64,000 nt of DNA from Clostridia bacterium (GCA_017428385.1 JAFRQX010000045.1:1-64000), one strand, 5' to 3'; positions 14,956 to 23,479 are shown, counted from the stretch's first letter. A program made the numbers and translations. Notes: generated by a model from the letters alone, not told the origin.

Positions 14956-15615
14956 TCAGGCCGGTTTTATCCTGTCCCGTATCCGCAGGATGGCCTCAAT
15001 ATGCATAATCCAATGCCGGGAAAAAGGCATCTGGATCAGCCCCCGGATATCCTTCCCGCACCAGTAATCAATCAGCCAGTATGCTTCTTCGTCCGTGCTG
15101 ACGGTTTTCAATGATTTCAGGATTTCTTTCCTTTCTTCCGACGGCTTCTGTTTCAGCATACTGTACGGCAGATCCTCAAGGATCTTCTCTGTACCGGTTT
15201 TCACTTCCGCGATATAGGCATACAGTTCCTCCAGGTCCAGCTGTTTTGAAAAATCGGCGATCTGTTGCTTCACAAGCTCGTTGCCGGTGGTAATGATGGG
15301 GGAGTGGATTCGCTGCTGATATTTTCCGGAGAAGAAAACCTGGTCATCCCCGGCAATCAGGGTATGGGCCACAATGTCCTCAATCCGGAAAATATGCCAG
15401 ATGGAGTAGGCGATCGTTTTGCTGTGGTACCCGTCGGCGTTGATAAAGGGAATGGCGTTGAAATCCTCCCTGGACAGCTCTTTTTTCAGCGTATAAAGGG
15501 TATCCATGAGCTGATTCCGCAGGCCGGCAAGCGTGCGGAGCCCTTCCGGCCAGGTCGCTTCTTTTTTGATCTGCGTCTGCATTGCCTTATTCAGTTCAGA
15601 CCACTGCTTATTCAT
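14956..15615 (-). CDS. DinB-like four-helix-bundle protein
   Basis: A 219-residue, all-helical protein with histidines placed as in the DinB/DfsB-like metal-binding families: SIWHIFRIEDIVAH near residue 75 and RHWIMHIEAI near the C-terminus. The family includes thiol-dependent S-transferases and many proteins of unknown role. It is paralogous to 19705-20418, which has FWHTYRIEDLV and HHMMHLPACI at the same places. I chose the ATG at 15615 because GGAGG lies about 5 bases upstream; the longer frame to 15639 lacks one. Confidence 0.7.
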   Translation of the reverse strand: MNKQWSELNKAMQTQIKKEATWPEGLRTLAGLRNQLMDTLYTLKKELSREDFNAIPFINADGYHSKTIAYSIWHIFRIEDIVAHTLIAGDDQVFFSGKYQQRIHSPIITTGNELVKQQIADFSKQLDLEELYAYIAEVKTGTEKILEDLPYSMLKQKPSEERKEILKSLKTVSTDEEAYWLIDYWCGKDIRGLIQMPFSRHWIMHIEAILRIRDRIKPA

Positions 15616-15714
15616 ATTTCCTCCATATGGTTGTTTCAAATAGTGAACGCTGTAAAACGATCATACCAAAGCACGGATTTCCAGTCAAACAGGAAAGGAA
15701 GAAAGAGAAACCTG

Positions 15715-16704
15715 TCACACGATCAGCGGAAGCACCTGCTTTTCGATAAACTCGACCCTGTCGAATATCCTGGGCTTGAATGTGCCGGTTATCCCTACGG
15801 CAACATTGCATTCTTTGCTGACATAGATAATGTTTCCGCAGTCGCCGATGGCGGCATATACGGGTCTGTTCTCATAAGGCTTATACCATAAATATCCGTA
15901 TTCCATGTTGCCGAACATCTGTCCGAGCTTGAGATACGGCGTGGTCATCTGCCGGATCCAGGTATCTGAGACAATCTGTTTTCCGCCATATTGTCCTTCG
16001 TGCAGAACCAGGTCGCCGAGCTTTGCCAGGTCCCTTCCGGTCAGGCAAAGCCCCCAGCCGGCGGTCACCGTGTCCTGTGGGTCCGAATACCACTCGTTTT
16101 TCCGGGGACCCTTGTTCATGAAAAAGTTGAACTGGTCTTCCTTGCTGCTGTCGCCGTGGAGCGTGTGTTCGGGAATCTCCAGGGGAAGGAACAGGTTCCT
16201 GTTGGCAAAATCGATACACTTTTCTCCTGTGGCGCGTTCAATGATCCCGGCAAGGATCTGGATGCCGAGGGTGGCATACCTGAATTCCCTGGTGATGCCT
16301 TTGCGGCCGCCCAGGAAATCCAGCGCCGCCTTTGTCCAGTCCTCCGAAGTGCATACCTTTTTCCAGGGCTCGGATTTTCCTTTATATGGTGCCGTCATGG
16401 TGAGCAGGTGCTTCAGCGTAACGTCGTAGATGGTTTTCTCGCCCTTTTTCACCTGGTAATCCGGAAAGAAACTGATGACCTTCTCATCAAGGCTTTTGAT
16501 AAAGCCCTTGTCCACCGCAATTCCGGCCAGTAAAGCCATGACGCCCTTGGTTACGGAATTGACGTTGACGGGATCCTCCGTCCGGAAGCCGCGCCAGCTG
16601 GCTTCATAGGCAGTCCGGCCGTCTTTGATCGCATAAATCTGGCAGATGTTGCTTTCGTTTCCTGTGCTTTCGGAAACGAGCCTGTAAAACGCTTCCTTGT
16701 TCAT
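15715..16704 (-). CDS. Cytosolic beta-lactamase-fold serine hydrolase
   Basis: A 329-residue protein of the class C beta-lactamase/esterase fold. The S-x-x-K motif is S50-V-T-K53, with helix 2 partner sequence YATLGIQILAGIIERATG. The C-terminal region (IGDCGNIIYVS) holds the usual H/G-x-G strand as G-D-C-G, so the third motif is atypical. There is no signal peptide, unlike the exported relative at 9559. The chosen ATG at 16704 follows GGAGG by 5-6 bases; the frame four codons longer overlaps that site. Confidence 0.82.
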   Translation of the reverse strand: MNKEAFYRLVSESTGNESNICQIYAIKDGRTAYEASWRGFRTEDPVNVNSVTKGVMALLAGIAVDKGFIKSLDEKVISFFPDYQVKKGEKTIYDVTLKHLLTMTAPYKGKSEPWKKVCTSEDWTKAALDFLGGRKGITREFRYATLGIQILAGIIERATGEKCIDFANRNLFLPLEIPEHTLHGDSSKEDQFNFFMNKGPRKNEWYSDPQDTVTAGWGLCLTGRDLAKLGDLVLHEGQYGGKQIVSDTWIRQMTTPYLKLGQMFGNMEYGYLWYKPYENRPVYAAIGDCGNIIYVSKECNVAVGITGTFKPRIFDRVEFIEKQVLPLIV

Positions 16705-16803
16705 TTCAGCCTCCATGATGATGTTTCCGGACGTCCTGATAAGATGCTAAATGAATTAAAAATTGTTTTCAAGAAAAATCTTAAAATCAGGAAAAACAGG
16801 ACG

Positions 16804-16837
16804 TAAAAAGCCGCGCACCGTTTTCCGGCGCACGGCT
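16804..16837 (-). terminator. Terminator of the amber GNAT gene
   Basis: On the minus strand AGCCGTGCGCCG pairs with CGGTGCGCGGCT (two G-T wobbles) around GAAAA, then TTTTT. The stem is perfect only as minus-strand RNA, which gives the direction. Confidence 0.8.
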
Positions 16838-16874
16838 GTGAATGGCAAATCGGGATACAGCTGTATTAGGGGTA

Positions 16875-17372
16875 TCAGATGGTTTTTACGTATCTGATTT
16901 CACGCTTACCCCAGCGCTTGAAGATCTTGTCCCTGCCGTCGAAATGGTAGTGGTTCTTTTCATAGCAGTTCCGGCCCATTCCGTTTTCTTCCAGGACCCA
17001 GATCACAAACTCCCTGCAGCCTTTTTCCCTGCCTTTTTCCTCAAAGAACCGGATCATTTCGGAACCGATGCCCTGTCTCACATAGGCGGGATCGACATAA
17101 ATGAAATGGAGTTCAAAGGCATTCTCCTTATCCTCATCCTCATTCATGCCGATGCCCATCATGGCCTTGACGATCCCGGTATCAGGATCTTCGTACACGT
17201 ACATATCAAACCGTTTTTCGGAGATCTAGCGGGTGTGGACCGGGACGCGGCTCTCCACGGTTAAGTCTTTTAAGAGTTCTTCCGAAAGAATATTCTGATA
17301 AGCATACCGGCTGCTGATCACATCGATCTCAGCAGTCCGGACTGCATCATGAATGGTGGCCTCACGAATCAT
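16875..17372 (-). pseudogene. GNAT N-acetyltransferase with in-frame TAG
   Basis: From ATG 17372 (GAGGTG upstream) the frame reads 48 residues of a normal GNAT N-terminus (MIREATIHDAV...YAYQNILSEELL). It meets TAG at 17226-17228 and continues in the same frame through EKRFDMYVYEDPDTGIVK to the acetyl-CoA loop DPAYVRQGIGSEMIRFF and the stop at 16875. The total of 165 codons is the usual family length. There is no frameshift; only the single amber codon breaks it. It is either a recent pseudogene, a read-through gene or a sequencing error. An internal ATG at 17204 would lack strand 1 and helix 1. Confidence 0.75.
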
Positions 17373-17457
17373 TCTGCATTCACCTCATTATGTAATTTTG
17401 ATATATGAACAGTCAGAAAGACCAGTTATATTCCGATTTGCCGATTATCACCGTAAA

Positions 17458-17577
17458 TTAAAGGCGGCAACAACAGCAGTTCCTGTCAATCGAACATTCT
17501 CCGGCCTTCCATGCCTTGTGACAACACAGATCATCCAGACGTTCGATATAGAGAGATGTGGTTTCGTATGCTGACAT
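17458..17577 (-). CDS. Cysteine-rich small protein (39 residues)
   Basis: From ATG 17577 to TAA 17458. GGGAGGT lies 9 bases before the ATG, as strong as the sites of long genes here. The peptide starts MSAYETTSLYIERLDD and carries seven cysteines: a CC pair at 18-19, one at 28 and a run of four at 34-37, just before the C-terminus RL. It lies 85 bases upstream of the amber GNAT gene on the same strand. I recognise no family. It could be a metal-binding peptide, a leader peptide or a modified-peptide precursor; a chance ORF cannot be excluded. Confidence 0.45.
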   Translation of the reverse strand: MSAYETTSLYIERLDDLCCHKAWKAGECSIDRNCCCCRL

Positions 17578-17667
17578 GGCTACCGGACCTCCCTTCAGGA
17601 ACATCGAAATTTGGGTTGCTTGAGTTGCGTTATCCTATCACAAATGAGAGGTGAATTCAACACAAAA

Positions 17668-17718
17668 GTGGACACCGGGGACAGTGGACACCGGGGACAG
17701 TCCCCAGTGTCCACTGTC
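17668..17718. repeat. GGGGAC-family repeat with tandem and inverted parts
   Basis: A 17-bp unit (gtggacaccggggacag) occurs twice in tandem, then GACAGTGGACAC (17680-17691) pairs with GTGTCCACTGTC (17707-17718) with GGGGAC/CCCC pairing inside. It lies just downstream of the sigma-factor gene. Confidence 0.7.
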
Positions 17719-17744
17719 GGGAAAAGACAAATGAGGAAAACGGC

Positions 17745-19412
17745 TTACTCCTCTGCGACGACCATCAGCACGGCGGGGACGGGGCCGTCACAGCCTTTCA
17801 GGAAGCGGCCCCGGGTCCTGGCTTCATAGAGCAGGGCGGTGGGGAAGTAGCAGCAGGTGTTCAGGTAGCGGAGGAAGCCCGGCACGTCGCCCTGGATCTG
17901 CTTCGGAACCTCCACGGGATTCCGGATCATCCGGGCATAGTCCCCGCGGAAGGAAGCCAGCAGCTTGTCCGCGTATTCATTCGTCAGGCTGAAGAAGGCG
18001 TTCCGGTTCTCTTCATTCAGGACAGGAACCTTCAGCTTCAGTTTTCCTTCAGGAGAACGCTCCAGGAAATCCAGGTTCAGGAAGACGTCCACGTTCTCCA
18101 GCATCTTGCCGGGAATGCCGGAAAGCAGGCTTTCATCGTCACGGTAGACGGCGTACAGGAGCTTCATCACAAATTCTGCCGACTCGGGGGAATCCACCGC
18201 TTCCTGATAGACCCGGTGCGCTTTGCCCAGGATTTCGTCGTCCACGTCATAATCACAGAGCACGACGTACTTGGCTCCCGGGAGATGCTCGATCATTCTG
18301 CTCGCTTCGCCGCTGATGTTGTACAGGGCATAGGGGCTGTGATCATAATCATAATCCGCGGGATACCGGTTGCCCATGGCATACCATTTGCCGCCGTTCT
18401 TCCGGTCCGGATACTCCTTGATGGACAGCAGGCCGGCGACTTCGTCCCGCGCCCTCAGCACAGACATGTAGACGGACCGGAGGGCGAAATACCCTTCCAG
18501 CTTCAGGCGGGCGGAAGCATTCTGTTCCTGGTAGTATTTTGTGCCGCGCAGGGTATTCAGGCCTTCCTCCACCTGCTGCCAGATGCCGTCAAACAGTTCC
18601 GCTGCCAGTCCTTTCTGGATGTCCAGGGTGGCGAGGCGGTCCTCCTCCGTGTAGATGATGAAATCCGTGAAGACTTTGTCGCCTGTCCGCTTCATCAGTT
18701 CCCCATTCACAAGGCGCTCCACAATGGGTTCCACATAGGCTGTGGAGATGCCGATGGCGTCCGCCAGCTCGGGCAGGGTGACCGGCTTTTCATAGGCCAG
18801 GATCAGGAGGTTCATGGCGATTTTGTCGTCTTTGACCAGGGTGTACGGTTCATCTTCTAATCCGGGAATCCCGGTGGTTGCCATCCACAGAGTCTCCGGC
18901 TCAAAGCTTTGCTTTTGATATTTTTCCATGGTTAAATCCTTTCTCAGTATGTCCCTGCCAAGGCGAAGGCGGCTCTTTACGGTGTTTTCCGGGAGGGAGA
19001 GCTTTTCCGCGATTTCCCGGACGCCCTGTCCCCGGAAATAATGCCGTGTCAGCACTTCCCGGTACTGCTTCGTCATGCGCGCGACCAGGCGGCGGAGGTT
19101 TTCCTCTTCCGTCAGGTCTCCGGCCTCCGGAAGATCCGGAGCTTCGACAGTATCGCGGGCCAGGGCATAGTCCACGCCGCAGAACACCAGGGGTTTCCGG
19201 TATTTACTGCGCAGCATGTCATAAAAGCGCCGGTTCAGCACCGTGACAAGCCAGTTCCGGGCGTTGTCGATCTGCTTTCCTTTCCGGATGGCCAGAAGAC
19301 CTTCCAGAAGCGCAGCCTGTACCAGGTCCTGGGCGTCATCCCAGGAGTCGCACTTGCCGGCCGCTACGCCCAGCAGGTAATCCGCATGTTCCAGTAATTC
19401 TTCCGTTCTCAT
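17745..19412 (-). CDS. ECF-like sigma factor with long winged-helix C-terminal region
   Basis: A 555-residue protein. Residues 5-70 are sigma-70 region 2 (…SWDDAQDLVQAALLEGL...NWLVTVLNRRFYDMLR). Residues 110-165 are region 4 with its helix-turn-helix (YREVLTRHYFRGQGVREIAE…NTVKSRLRLGRD). About 390 residues follow, first a winged-helix-like segment (KPVTLPELADAIGISTAYVE) and then an alpha/beta region ending in a Cys-Cys-containing tail. Normal ECF factors stop after region 4. The extension may sense a ligand and control the sigma part, but that is inference; no anti-sigma gene is adjacent. I chose the ATG at 19412 because GAGGGACC precedes it. Confidence 0.8.
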   Translation of the reverse strand: MRTEELLEHADYLLGVAAGKCDSWDDAQDLVQAALLEGLLAIRKGKQIDNARNWLVTVLNRRFYDMLRSKYRKPLVFCGVDYALARDTVEAPDLPEAGDLTEEENLRRLVARMTKQYREVLTRHYFRGQGVREIAEKLSLPENTVKSRLRLGRDILRKDLTMEKYQKQSFEPETLWMATTGIPGLEDEPYTLVKDDKIAMNLLILAYEKPVTLPELADAIGISTAYVEPIVERLVNGELMKRTGDKVFTDFIIYTEEDRLATLDIQKGLAAELFDGIWQQVEEGLNTLRGTKYYQEQNASARLKLEGYFALRSVYMSVLRARDEVAGLLSIKEYPDRKNGGKWYAMGNRYPADYDYDHSPYALYNISGEASRMIEHLPGAKYVVLCDYDVDDEILGKAHRVYQEAVDSPESAEFVMKLLYAVYRDDESLLSGIPGKMLENVDVFLNLDFLERSPEGKLKLKVPVLNEENRNAFFSLTNEYADKLLASFRGDYARMIRNPVEVPKQIQGDVPGFLRYLNTCCYFPTALLYEARTRGRFLKGCDGPVPAVLMVVAEE

Positions 19413-19518
19413 CTGAGGTCCCTCTGACAGTGTTTTTTGAAGCTTCACCTGATAGTCGCAGAATAATGGGAAAGGTTCAGTGGGGGAAATGGTTTTTTAT
19501 CATAATAGCAGATTATCA

Positions 19519-19619
19519 GCGCGTGACAAGGGGACGGTTCTGTTGTCACACTTCCGAACTGATTATCTGAGATAAAAAAGCGGAAATGGTACAACAGAAG
19601 CCGTCCCCTGGTCACGCGC
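19519..19619. repeat. Large GGGGACGG-family inverted repeat
   Basis: GCGCGTGACAAGGGGACGG and onward (19519-19543) pairs with 19594-19619 at about 25 positions with few mismatches, around a loop of about 50 bases. It lies between two minus-strand genes and is the most complete copy of the family. Confidence 0.75.
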
Positions 19620-19664
19620 CAGCGCTGCGGTCACATTGTTTTCCGTCGCGTGTTTCCACGCAAC

Positions 19665-19702
19665 AAAAAAACAAGCACTTCTGAAGAAATGCTTGTTTTT
19701 TT
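19665..19702. terminator. Bidirectional terminator
   Basis: Seven A, CAAGCA, a 12-base loop, TGCTTG, seven T. It directly follows the stop of the DinB-like gene (minus strand). Confidence 0.8.
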
Positions 19703-19704
19703 CA

Positions 19705-20418
19705 TCACTCGATGATGGAGAGATGATCAATGCAGGCGGGAAGGTGCATCATATGATGATAGGTCATGGGAGTCAGGATCATGCCGGCGCGGGTCAGCCT
19801 GCCCCAGAAGACCAGCAGCCAAACGGAGCGGAAGTCTGTGGTAACGCCGCCGACTTCCAGGATCCGCATGACCCACTCTTCGGGCACCATGGACTTGATC
19901 TCGTCCAGGGTCAGCTTCTCCAGGATGGTACGGGTGTTTTTGCCCACGGTGATCATGTAGTCCCGCAGGGCTTCCGCGTTGATCTTTTCGCCGAAGTCCT
20001 TCACTTCGTCCGGCTCCAGGGCGTTGCCGGTGTCCGTAATCGTGGCGCCGATTTTCTTCTGCCATTCGTCATTGAAGATCTGGTCCCGGTTGGCCATCAG
20101 GATGTTGCTGACCAGGTCCTCAATGCGGTAGGTGTGCCAGAACTGCCAGCAGAGCGGCACCATATCCGTTCCGGCGTAGTGTAAATCCGTATCCCAGATC
20201 TGCCGGGGAACCAGCTTGTTCTGGTTTCCGGCCAGCATATAATCCAGCACATAATCGGCAACTGTCTTTTCGGACGCGCCGGAAACTTCCGCCGGATGCA
20301 CCATGGCGTGCACTTCCAGCGTCAGCTGTTTCATCTTCTCCAGGTCGTCCCCGGCCAGTGCTGCCTTCAGTTCTTCGTATTTTGTTTCAAAAGCTTTGTA
20401 CAGTTCTGCCTTGTTCAT
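19705..20418 (-). CDS. DinB-like four-helix-bundle protein
   Basis: A 237-residue helical protein, paralogue of 14956-15615. Shared features are the FWHTYRIEDLVSNIL helix (metal-ligand His), the VGKNTRTILEKL segment against VKTGTEKILEDL in the other, and the final MTYHHMMHLPACIDHL helix. Identity outside these helices is low, so the duplication is old. I chose the ATG at 20418 because AAAGGATA lies about 7 bases upstream; an upstream frame adds 32 residues of poor quality. The terminator at 19665 ends it. Confidence 0.7.
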   Translation of the reverse strand: MNKAELYKAFETKYEELKAALAGDDLEKMKQLTLEVHAMVHPAEVSGASEKTVADYVLDYMLAGNQNKLVPRQIWDTDLHYAGTDMVPLCWQFWHTYRIEDLVSNILMANRDQIFNDEWQKKIGATITDTGNALEPDEVKDFGEKINAEALRDYMITVGKNTRTILEKLTLDEIKSMVPEEWVMRILEVGGVTTDFRSVWLLVFWGRLTRAGMILTPMTYHHMMHLPACIDHLSIIE

Positions 20419-20523
20419 GGAGTATCCTTTCTGTTTTCCGTGGGTTTCAGTTGTGTATGTGACGGCCGTCACTGAAAGGATAAACCACAGGCGAACAGGA
20501 GGCAAGGGGAACAAAAACTTTTT

Positions 20524-21351
20524 TTACTTCAGCGGCGGAAGCTCGTGGATATCGTAGGTTTCGTAGTAGATCTCAAAGGCGGTCTCCACGTCTCCGGACA
20601 GTTCAATCAGGGCGCCGGCCTGGAACATGGCGGACAGGGATCCGCTTGGCGCCTGCCAGGCCGCGTTGCTTACGATGGTCACAGGGCTGTCCCGGAGGAT
20701 GGCTTCGGCGCCGAACAGGAGTACGCCGGTGGCAATGTGGTAATCGCTGGAGATAATCGCGATCCGGTTCACCTGCGGACAGGTCGCGGACAGGATATCG
20801 AAGGTGTAAATGGCGTTCTGCGCGGTGGTCAGGGAGCGGTCCTCCACCAGGATCCGGGCGGGATCGACGCCGTTTTCCTCCAGCCATTCCGCCATTTTGC
20901 CTGCCTCGGTGGCGTCGGGGTTATCCGCCGCTGTGCCGCCGCCGGTGCAGGCAATGAAGGCCTGCGGGTACTGCTGCGAGGCGGCCAGGGCGACCTTCAG
21001 CCGTTCCACCAGTTCCTCCCGGACGGTGCCGTCCGGATTCAGCTGGAAGCCCAGCACAACCAGGCAGAGGGTATCATCATCGGGCAGATCATCCGGGAGC
21101 TCCGCATGGACTTCCACCGGGGCTTCCCACAGGTCCATGATCTGCTCCCATTTTCCGGCCAGGTCGGGATCCGCCGCCTTCAGTTCCTCCAGTGCCTCCG
21201 CGTCCCGGCCGCCGTATGCGGCGTGGGAAACCACCATCCGCTCAATCATCTCCTGCGCGGGGGAGAGATCTTCCGCGGACGTGGGGAAACAGGCACAGAG
21301 CAGCAGTGCCGTGATACAGACGATGGACAGAATTTGCTTTGTGATACGCAT
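20524..21351 (-). CDS. Secreted YdcF/SanA-like DUF218 protein
   Basis: A 275-residue exported protein. Signal peptide residues 1-26 end CFPTSAED. The DUF218 domain covers about 95-240, with TLCLVVLGFQLNPDG as strand 1, FIACTGGGTAADNPD as the glycine-rich turn, EAGKMAEWLEENGVDPARI, the conserved EDRSLTTAQNA, and IISSDYHIATG. DUF218 proteins bind nucleotide-like ligands or act in cell-envelope maintenance; the precise role is unknown. The ATG at 21351 follows AGGAGGTA. Secretion is unusual compared with the membrane-anchored SanA type. Confidence 0.82.
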   Translation of the reverse strand: MRITKQILSIVCITALLLCACFPTSAEDLSPAQEMIERMVVSHAAYGGRDAEALEELKAADPDLAGKWEQIMDLWEAPVEVHAELPDDLPDDDTLCLVVLGFQLNPDGTVREELVERLKVALAASQQYPQAFIACTGGGTAADNPDATEAGKMAEWLEENGVDPARILVEDRSLTTAQNAIYTFDILSATCPQVNRIAIISSDYHIATGVLLFGAEAILRDSPVTIVSNAAWQAPSGSLSAMFQAGALIELSGDVETAFEIYYETYDIHELPPLK

Positions 21352-21417
21352 TTTCCGTACCTCCTGGTTTGTACAATTGTTTTTTTCAATCATAGCACAA
21401 TTCCGGGAAAAGTTCAT

Positions 21418-21497
21418 GTGTGACAGGGGGGACGGTTCTGTTGTCACATTTTTTGTGACAGAAAGGGGCTTTTTTATCACATTTTCTGTGACAGACG
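21418..21497. repeat. GGGGACGG-family repeat with TGTGACA spacers
   Basis: TGTGACAGGGGGGACGGTTC followed by TTGTCACATTTTTTGTGACAG and a second TCACATTTTCTGTGACAG. These are nested TGTGACA/TGTCACA inverted repeats between two minus-strand genes. Confidence 0.6.
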
Positions 21498-21529
21498 AAA
21501 AAAAACAGGCGCCTCCGGAGAGGCGCCTG
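21498..21529 (-). terminator. Terminator of the 21548-22318 lipoprotein gene
   Basis: CAGGCGCCTC-CGGA-GAGGCGCCTG, perfect 10-bp stem, followed on the minus strand by eight T. Confidence 0.9.
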
Positions 21530-21547
21530 CTTTGGGGAATTGCAGGA

Positions 21548-22318
21548 TTATTGAATAATCTCGAGGGTGTTCAGCATCGCGTCGAAACGCCTGCCAAAGC
21601 CTTCGGCGGCTTCAAAGCTGTAATGCATGGTAGCGATCACGCAGCCGTTGCTCAGCGGGATCACGTACACAGACTGCAGCTGATCGGGGGTCTGGTTGTT
21701 CTTATCGGCGGAAGCGTCGATGTGGGCGCAGGTGCCCGCCTTATCCAGCGTACGGGTATCCTGGTGGATGTTGTAGCTCATGGAAAGGGATTCTGCGATG
21801 GAAGCAGCGGCGGAATCGGCATTTTCATCGCTGTAGATCAGCTCGAGGAAATTCTCGGGAGAATCAGCGTTGTCATATACGGAAATGAAGGATTCGCTGG
21901 CCGGTCCGCTCTGGCGGGTGAAGCTTTCATAGTCGTAGTCCATTTCGATGCCGATGGCAGGGCTCTTGATATGCTCGTATTTGACGGTCTCTTCCATGCC
22001 TTCCATCATGATTGTGCCTTCAAAACGCTCGCCTTCCGGACGGCCTGAAGTGGCGTAGCTCTCCACTTCAGGGGCGGTTCCGGTTTCAAACTGGTCGTCG
22101 GAAGCGTCGGGCATCGGCAGGATTTCCGGCTCGGCCTGGGTGGCGGAATTGTCGGGAATCGGAATCAGTTCCGGCTCGCCCTGGATGGGGGCGGCTTCAT
22201 TTACAATGGGCTCTGCGGGTACGGTGGTAGTATCCTGAGCGCTGCTGCAGCTGCTGAGCATGAGCATCAGCAGGGAAGCCAGCACGAGCATCGCAATCGT
22301 CTTGGTAAGTTTCTTCAT
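21548..22318 (-). CDS. Lipoprotein of unknown function
   Basis: A 256-residue lipoprotein. The signal ends in the lipobox LMLSSC at about residue 23, so Cys would be lipid-modified. Residues 30-75 form a low-complexity Pro/Glu/Ala linker with a repeated EPxxIPxPD motif. A folded domain follows from about 85 (FEGTIMMEGMEETVKYEHI...). No catalytic motif is recognised. The ATG at 22318 follows AGGAGGTACC; the longer frame running to 22546 would bury the signal peptide 76 residues in and is rejected. A strong terminator follows directly. Confidence 0.8.
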   Translation of the reverse strand: MKKLTKTIAMLVLASLLMLMLSSCSSAQDTTTVPAEPIVNEAAPIQGEPELIPIPDNSATQAEPEILPMPDASDDQFETGTAPEVESYATSGRPEGERFEGTIMMEGMEETVKYEHIKSPAIGIEMDYDYESFTRQSGPASESFISVYDNADSPENFLELIYSDENADSAAASIAESLSMSYNIHQDTRTLDKAGTCAHIDASADKNNQTPDQLQSVYVIPLSNGCVIATMHYSFEAAEGFGRRFDAMLNTLEIIQ

Positions 22319-22507
22319 GGTTAAGGTACCTCCTTGTTCTTTGATACAACTATATAACGAAACAAAAGGCTGTATTGTTCCCGAAATACATTTTGCAGCG
22401 CCAGCCGGTGCGTGGCAAGGGATAGGGCGTGACAAGGACCGGCATGATGGAATTTTTTTGCGGTGAATGCGGAAAACGTTCTGTCTGTATGGCCATATTT
22501 TACACGC

Positions 22508-22537
22508 TTGCCTTTCCCGGATCAAGTCCGGTACAAT
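22508..22537 (+). promoter_or_regulatory. Sigma-A promoter of the 22581 gene
   Basis: TTGCCT (22508-22513), 18-base spacer, TACAAT (22532-22537), about 44 bases before the start codon. Confidence 0.6.
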
Positions 22538-22580
22538 ACAGTACAACGGGTACAGCGTTTTCAGGAGGGAAGAGGCACTG

Positions 22581-23477
22581 ATGGAACAGAAGGCGTATTA
22601 TCATCTGCCGGGGCTGTTTGAGTTTTATGATCTTTATAAGGTGTTTCTGCCCCTTTTCCGGGAACACCGGGAATACTTCTATGACTGGTGTGAGATCGGA
22701 TCAATCTACGGCGCGCCCTGCGACTGCATCTGGGGCGGCGGGCGCGTGGGTTTCGGGGACGCGGAGGCGGAAGAAGTGCTGGCCCTGATGAAGGAGCATG
22801 CCGTTTCCGCAAGGCTGACCTTCAGCAACTCCCTGCTGAGGGAGGAACACCTGGCGGACAGGAAATGCAACGCCCTCTGCGCCATGTTTGAAAACAGCGG
22901 GGACGTGCGGAACGGGATCATCGTCACTTCAGACCTGCTGCTGGAATATCTCCGGAAAAAGTACCCGGGGTTTGACTTCGTTTCTTCCACAACGAAGGTG
23001 CTGACGGACGTGCGGGACTGTGTGGAGGAACTGGACCGGGAGGAGTTTACCTATGTGGTGCCGGACTTCCGGCTGAACAAGGTGCTCCCGGAGTGCGGAC
23101 TGACCGATGCGCAGAAGGCCAAGGTTGAGTTCCTGTGCAATGAATGCTGCTGGTTCGACTGCTATGACCGGAAGAACTGTTATGAAAATGTCAGCCGCAA
23201 GAGCCTGGGGGAAGACGTGGCGGATCATGTCTGCGTTTCTCCGGACGCGGCGAAGGGATACCGGTTTTCGGACGCAATGAAAAATCCCGGATTCATCGGA
23301 ATCCGGGAGATTCAGGAGACTTACCTTCCGAAGGGTTTTCGTCATTTCAAGATTGAGGGACGGGGCCTGGGAAGCGCCATCGTGCTGGAGTTCCTGCTGT
23401 ACTACATGACGAAGCCGGAATACCAGCTGAAGGTCAGGGAAGAGATCTACCTGGACAGCATGCTGGATCTGTTTTAA
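22581..23477 (+). CDS. Possible U32-peptidase-like protein, unassigned
   Basis: A 298-residue cytosolic protein. Its middle part alternates strands and helices as in a TIM-barrel. The segment EFLCNECCWFDCYDRKNCYE (about residues 190-210) resembles the cysteine-bearing end of the U32 peptidase/UbiU-type domain, where cysteines bind an iron-sulfur cluster. Other parts (ARLTFSNSLLREEHL, TYVVPDFRLNKV) fit that fold, but I cannot confirm it by eye. AGGAGGG lies 9-14 bases before the ATG at 22581; the longer frame from 22467 covers the promoter and is rejected. A hairpin string follows 3 bases after its stop. Confidence 0.4.
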   Translation: MEQKAYYHLPGLFEFYDLYKVFLPLFREHREYFYDWCEIGSIYGAPCDCIWGGGRVGFGDAEAEEVLALMKEHAVSARLTFSNSLLREEHLADRKCNALCAMFENSGDVRNGIIVTSDLLLEYLRKKYPGFDFVSSTTKVLTDVRDCVEELDREEFTYVVPDFRLNKVLPECGLTDAQKAKVEFLCNECCWFDCYDRKNCYENVSRKSLGEDVADHVCVSPDAAKGYRFSDAMKNPGFIGIREIQETYLPKGFRHFKIEGRGLGSAIVLEFLLYYMTKPEYQLKVREEIYLDSMLDLF

Positions 23478-23479
23478 AA

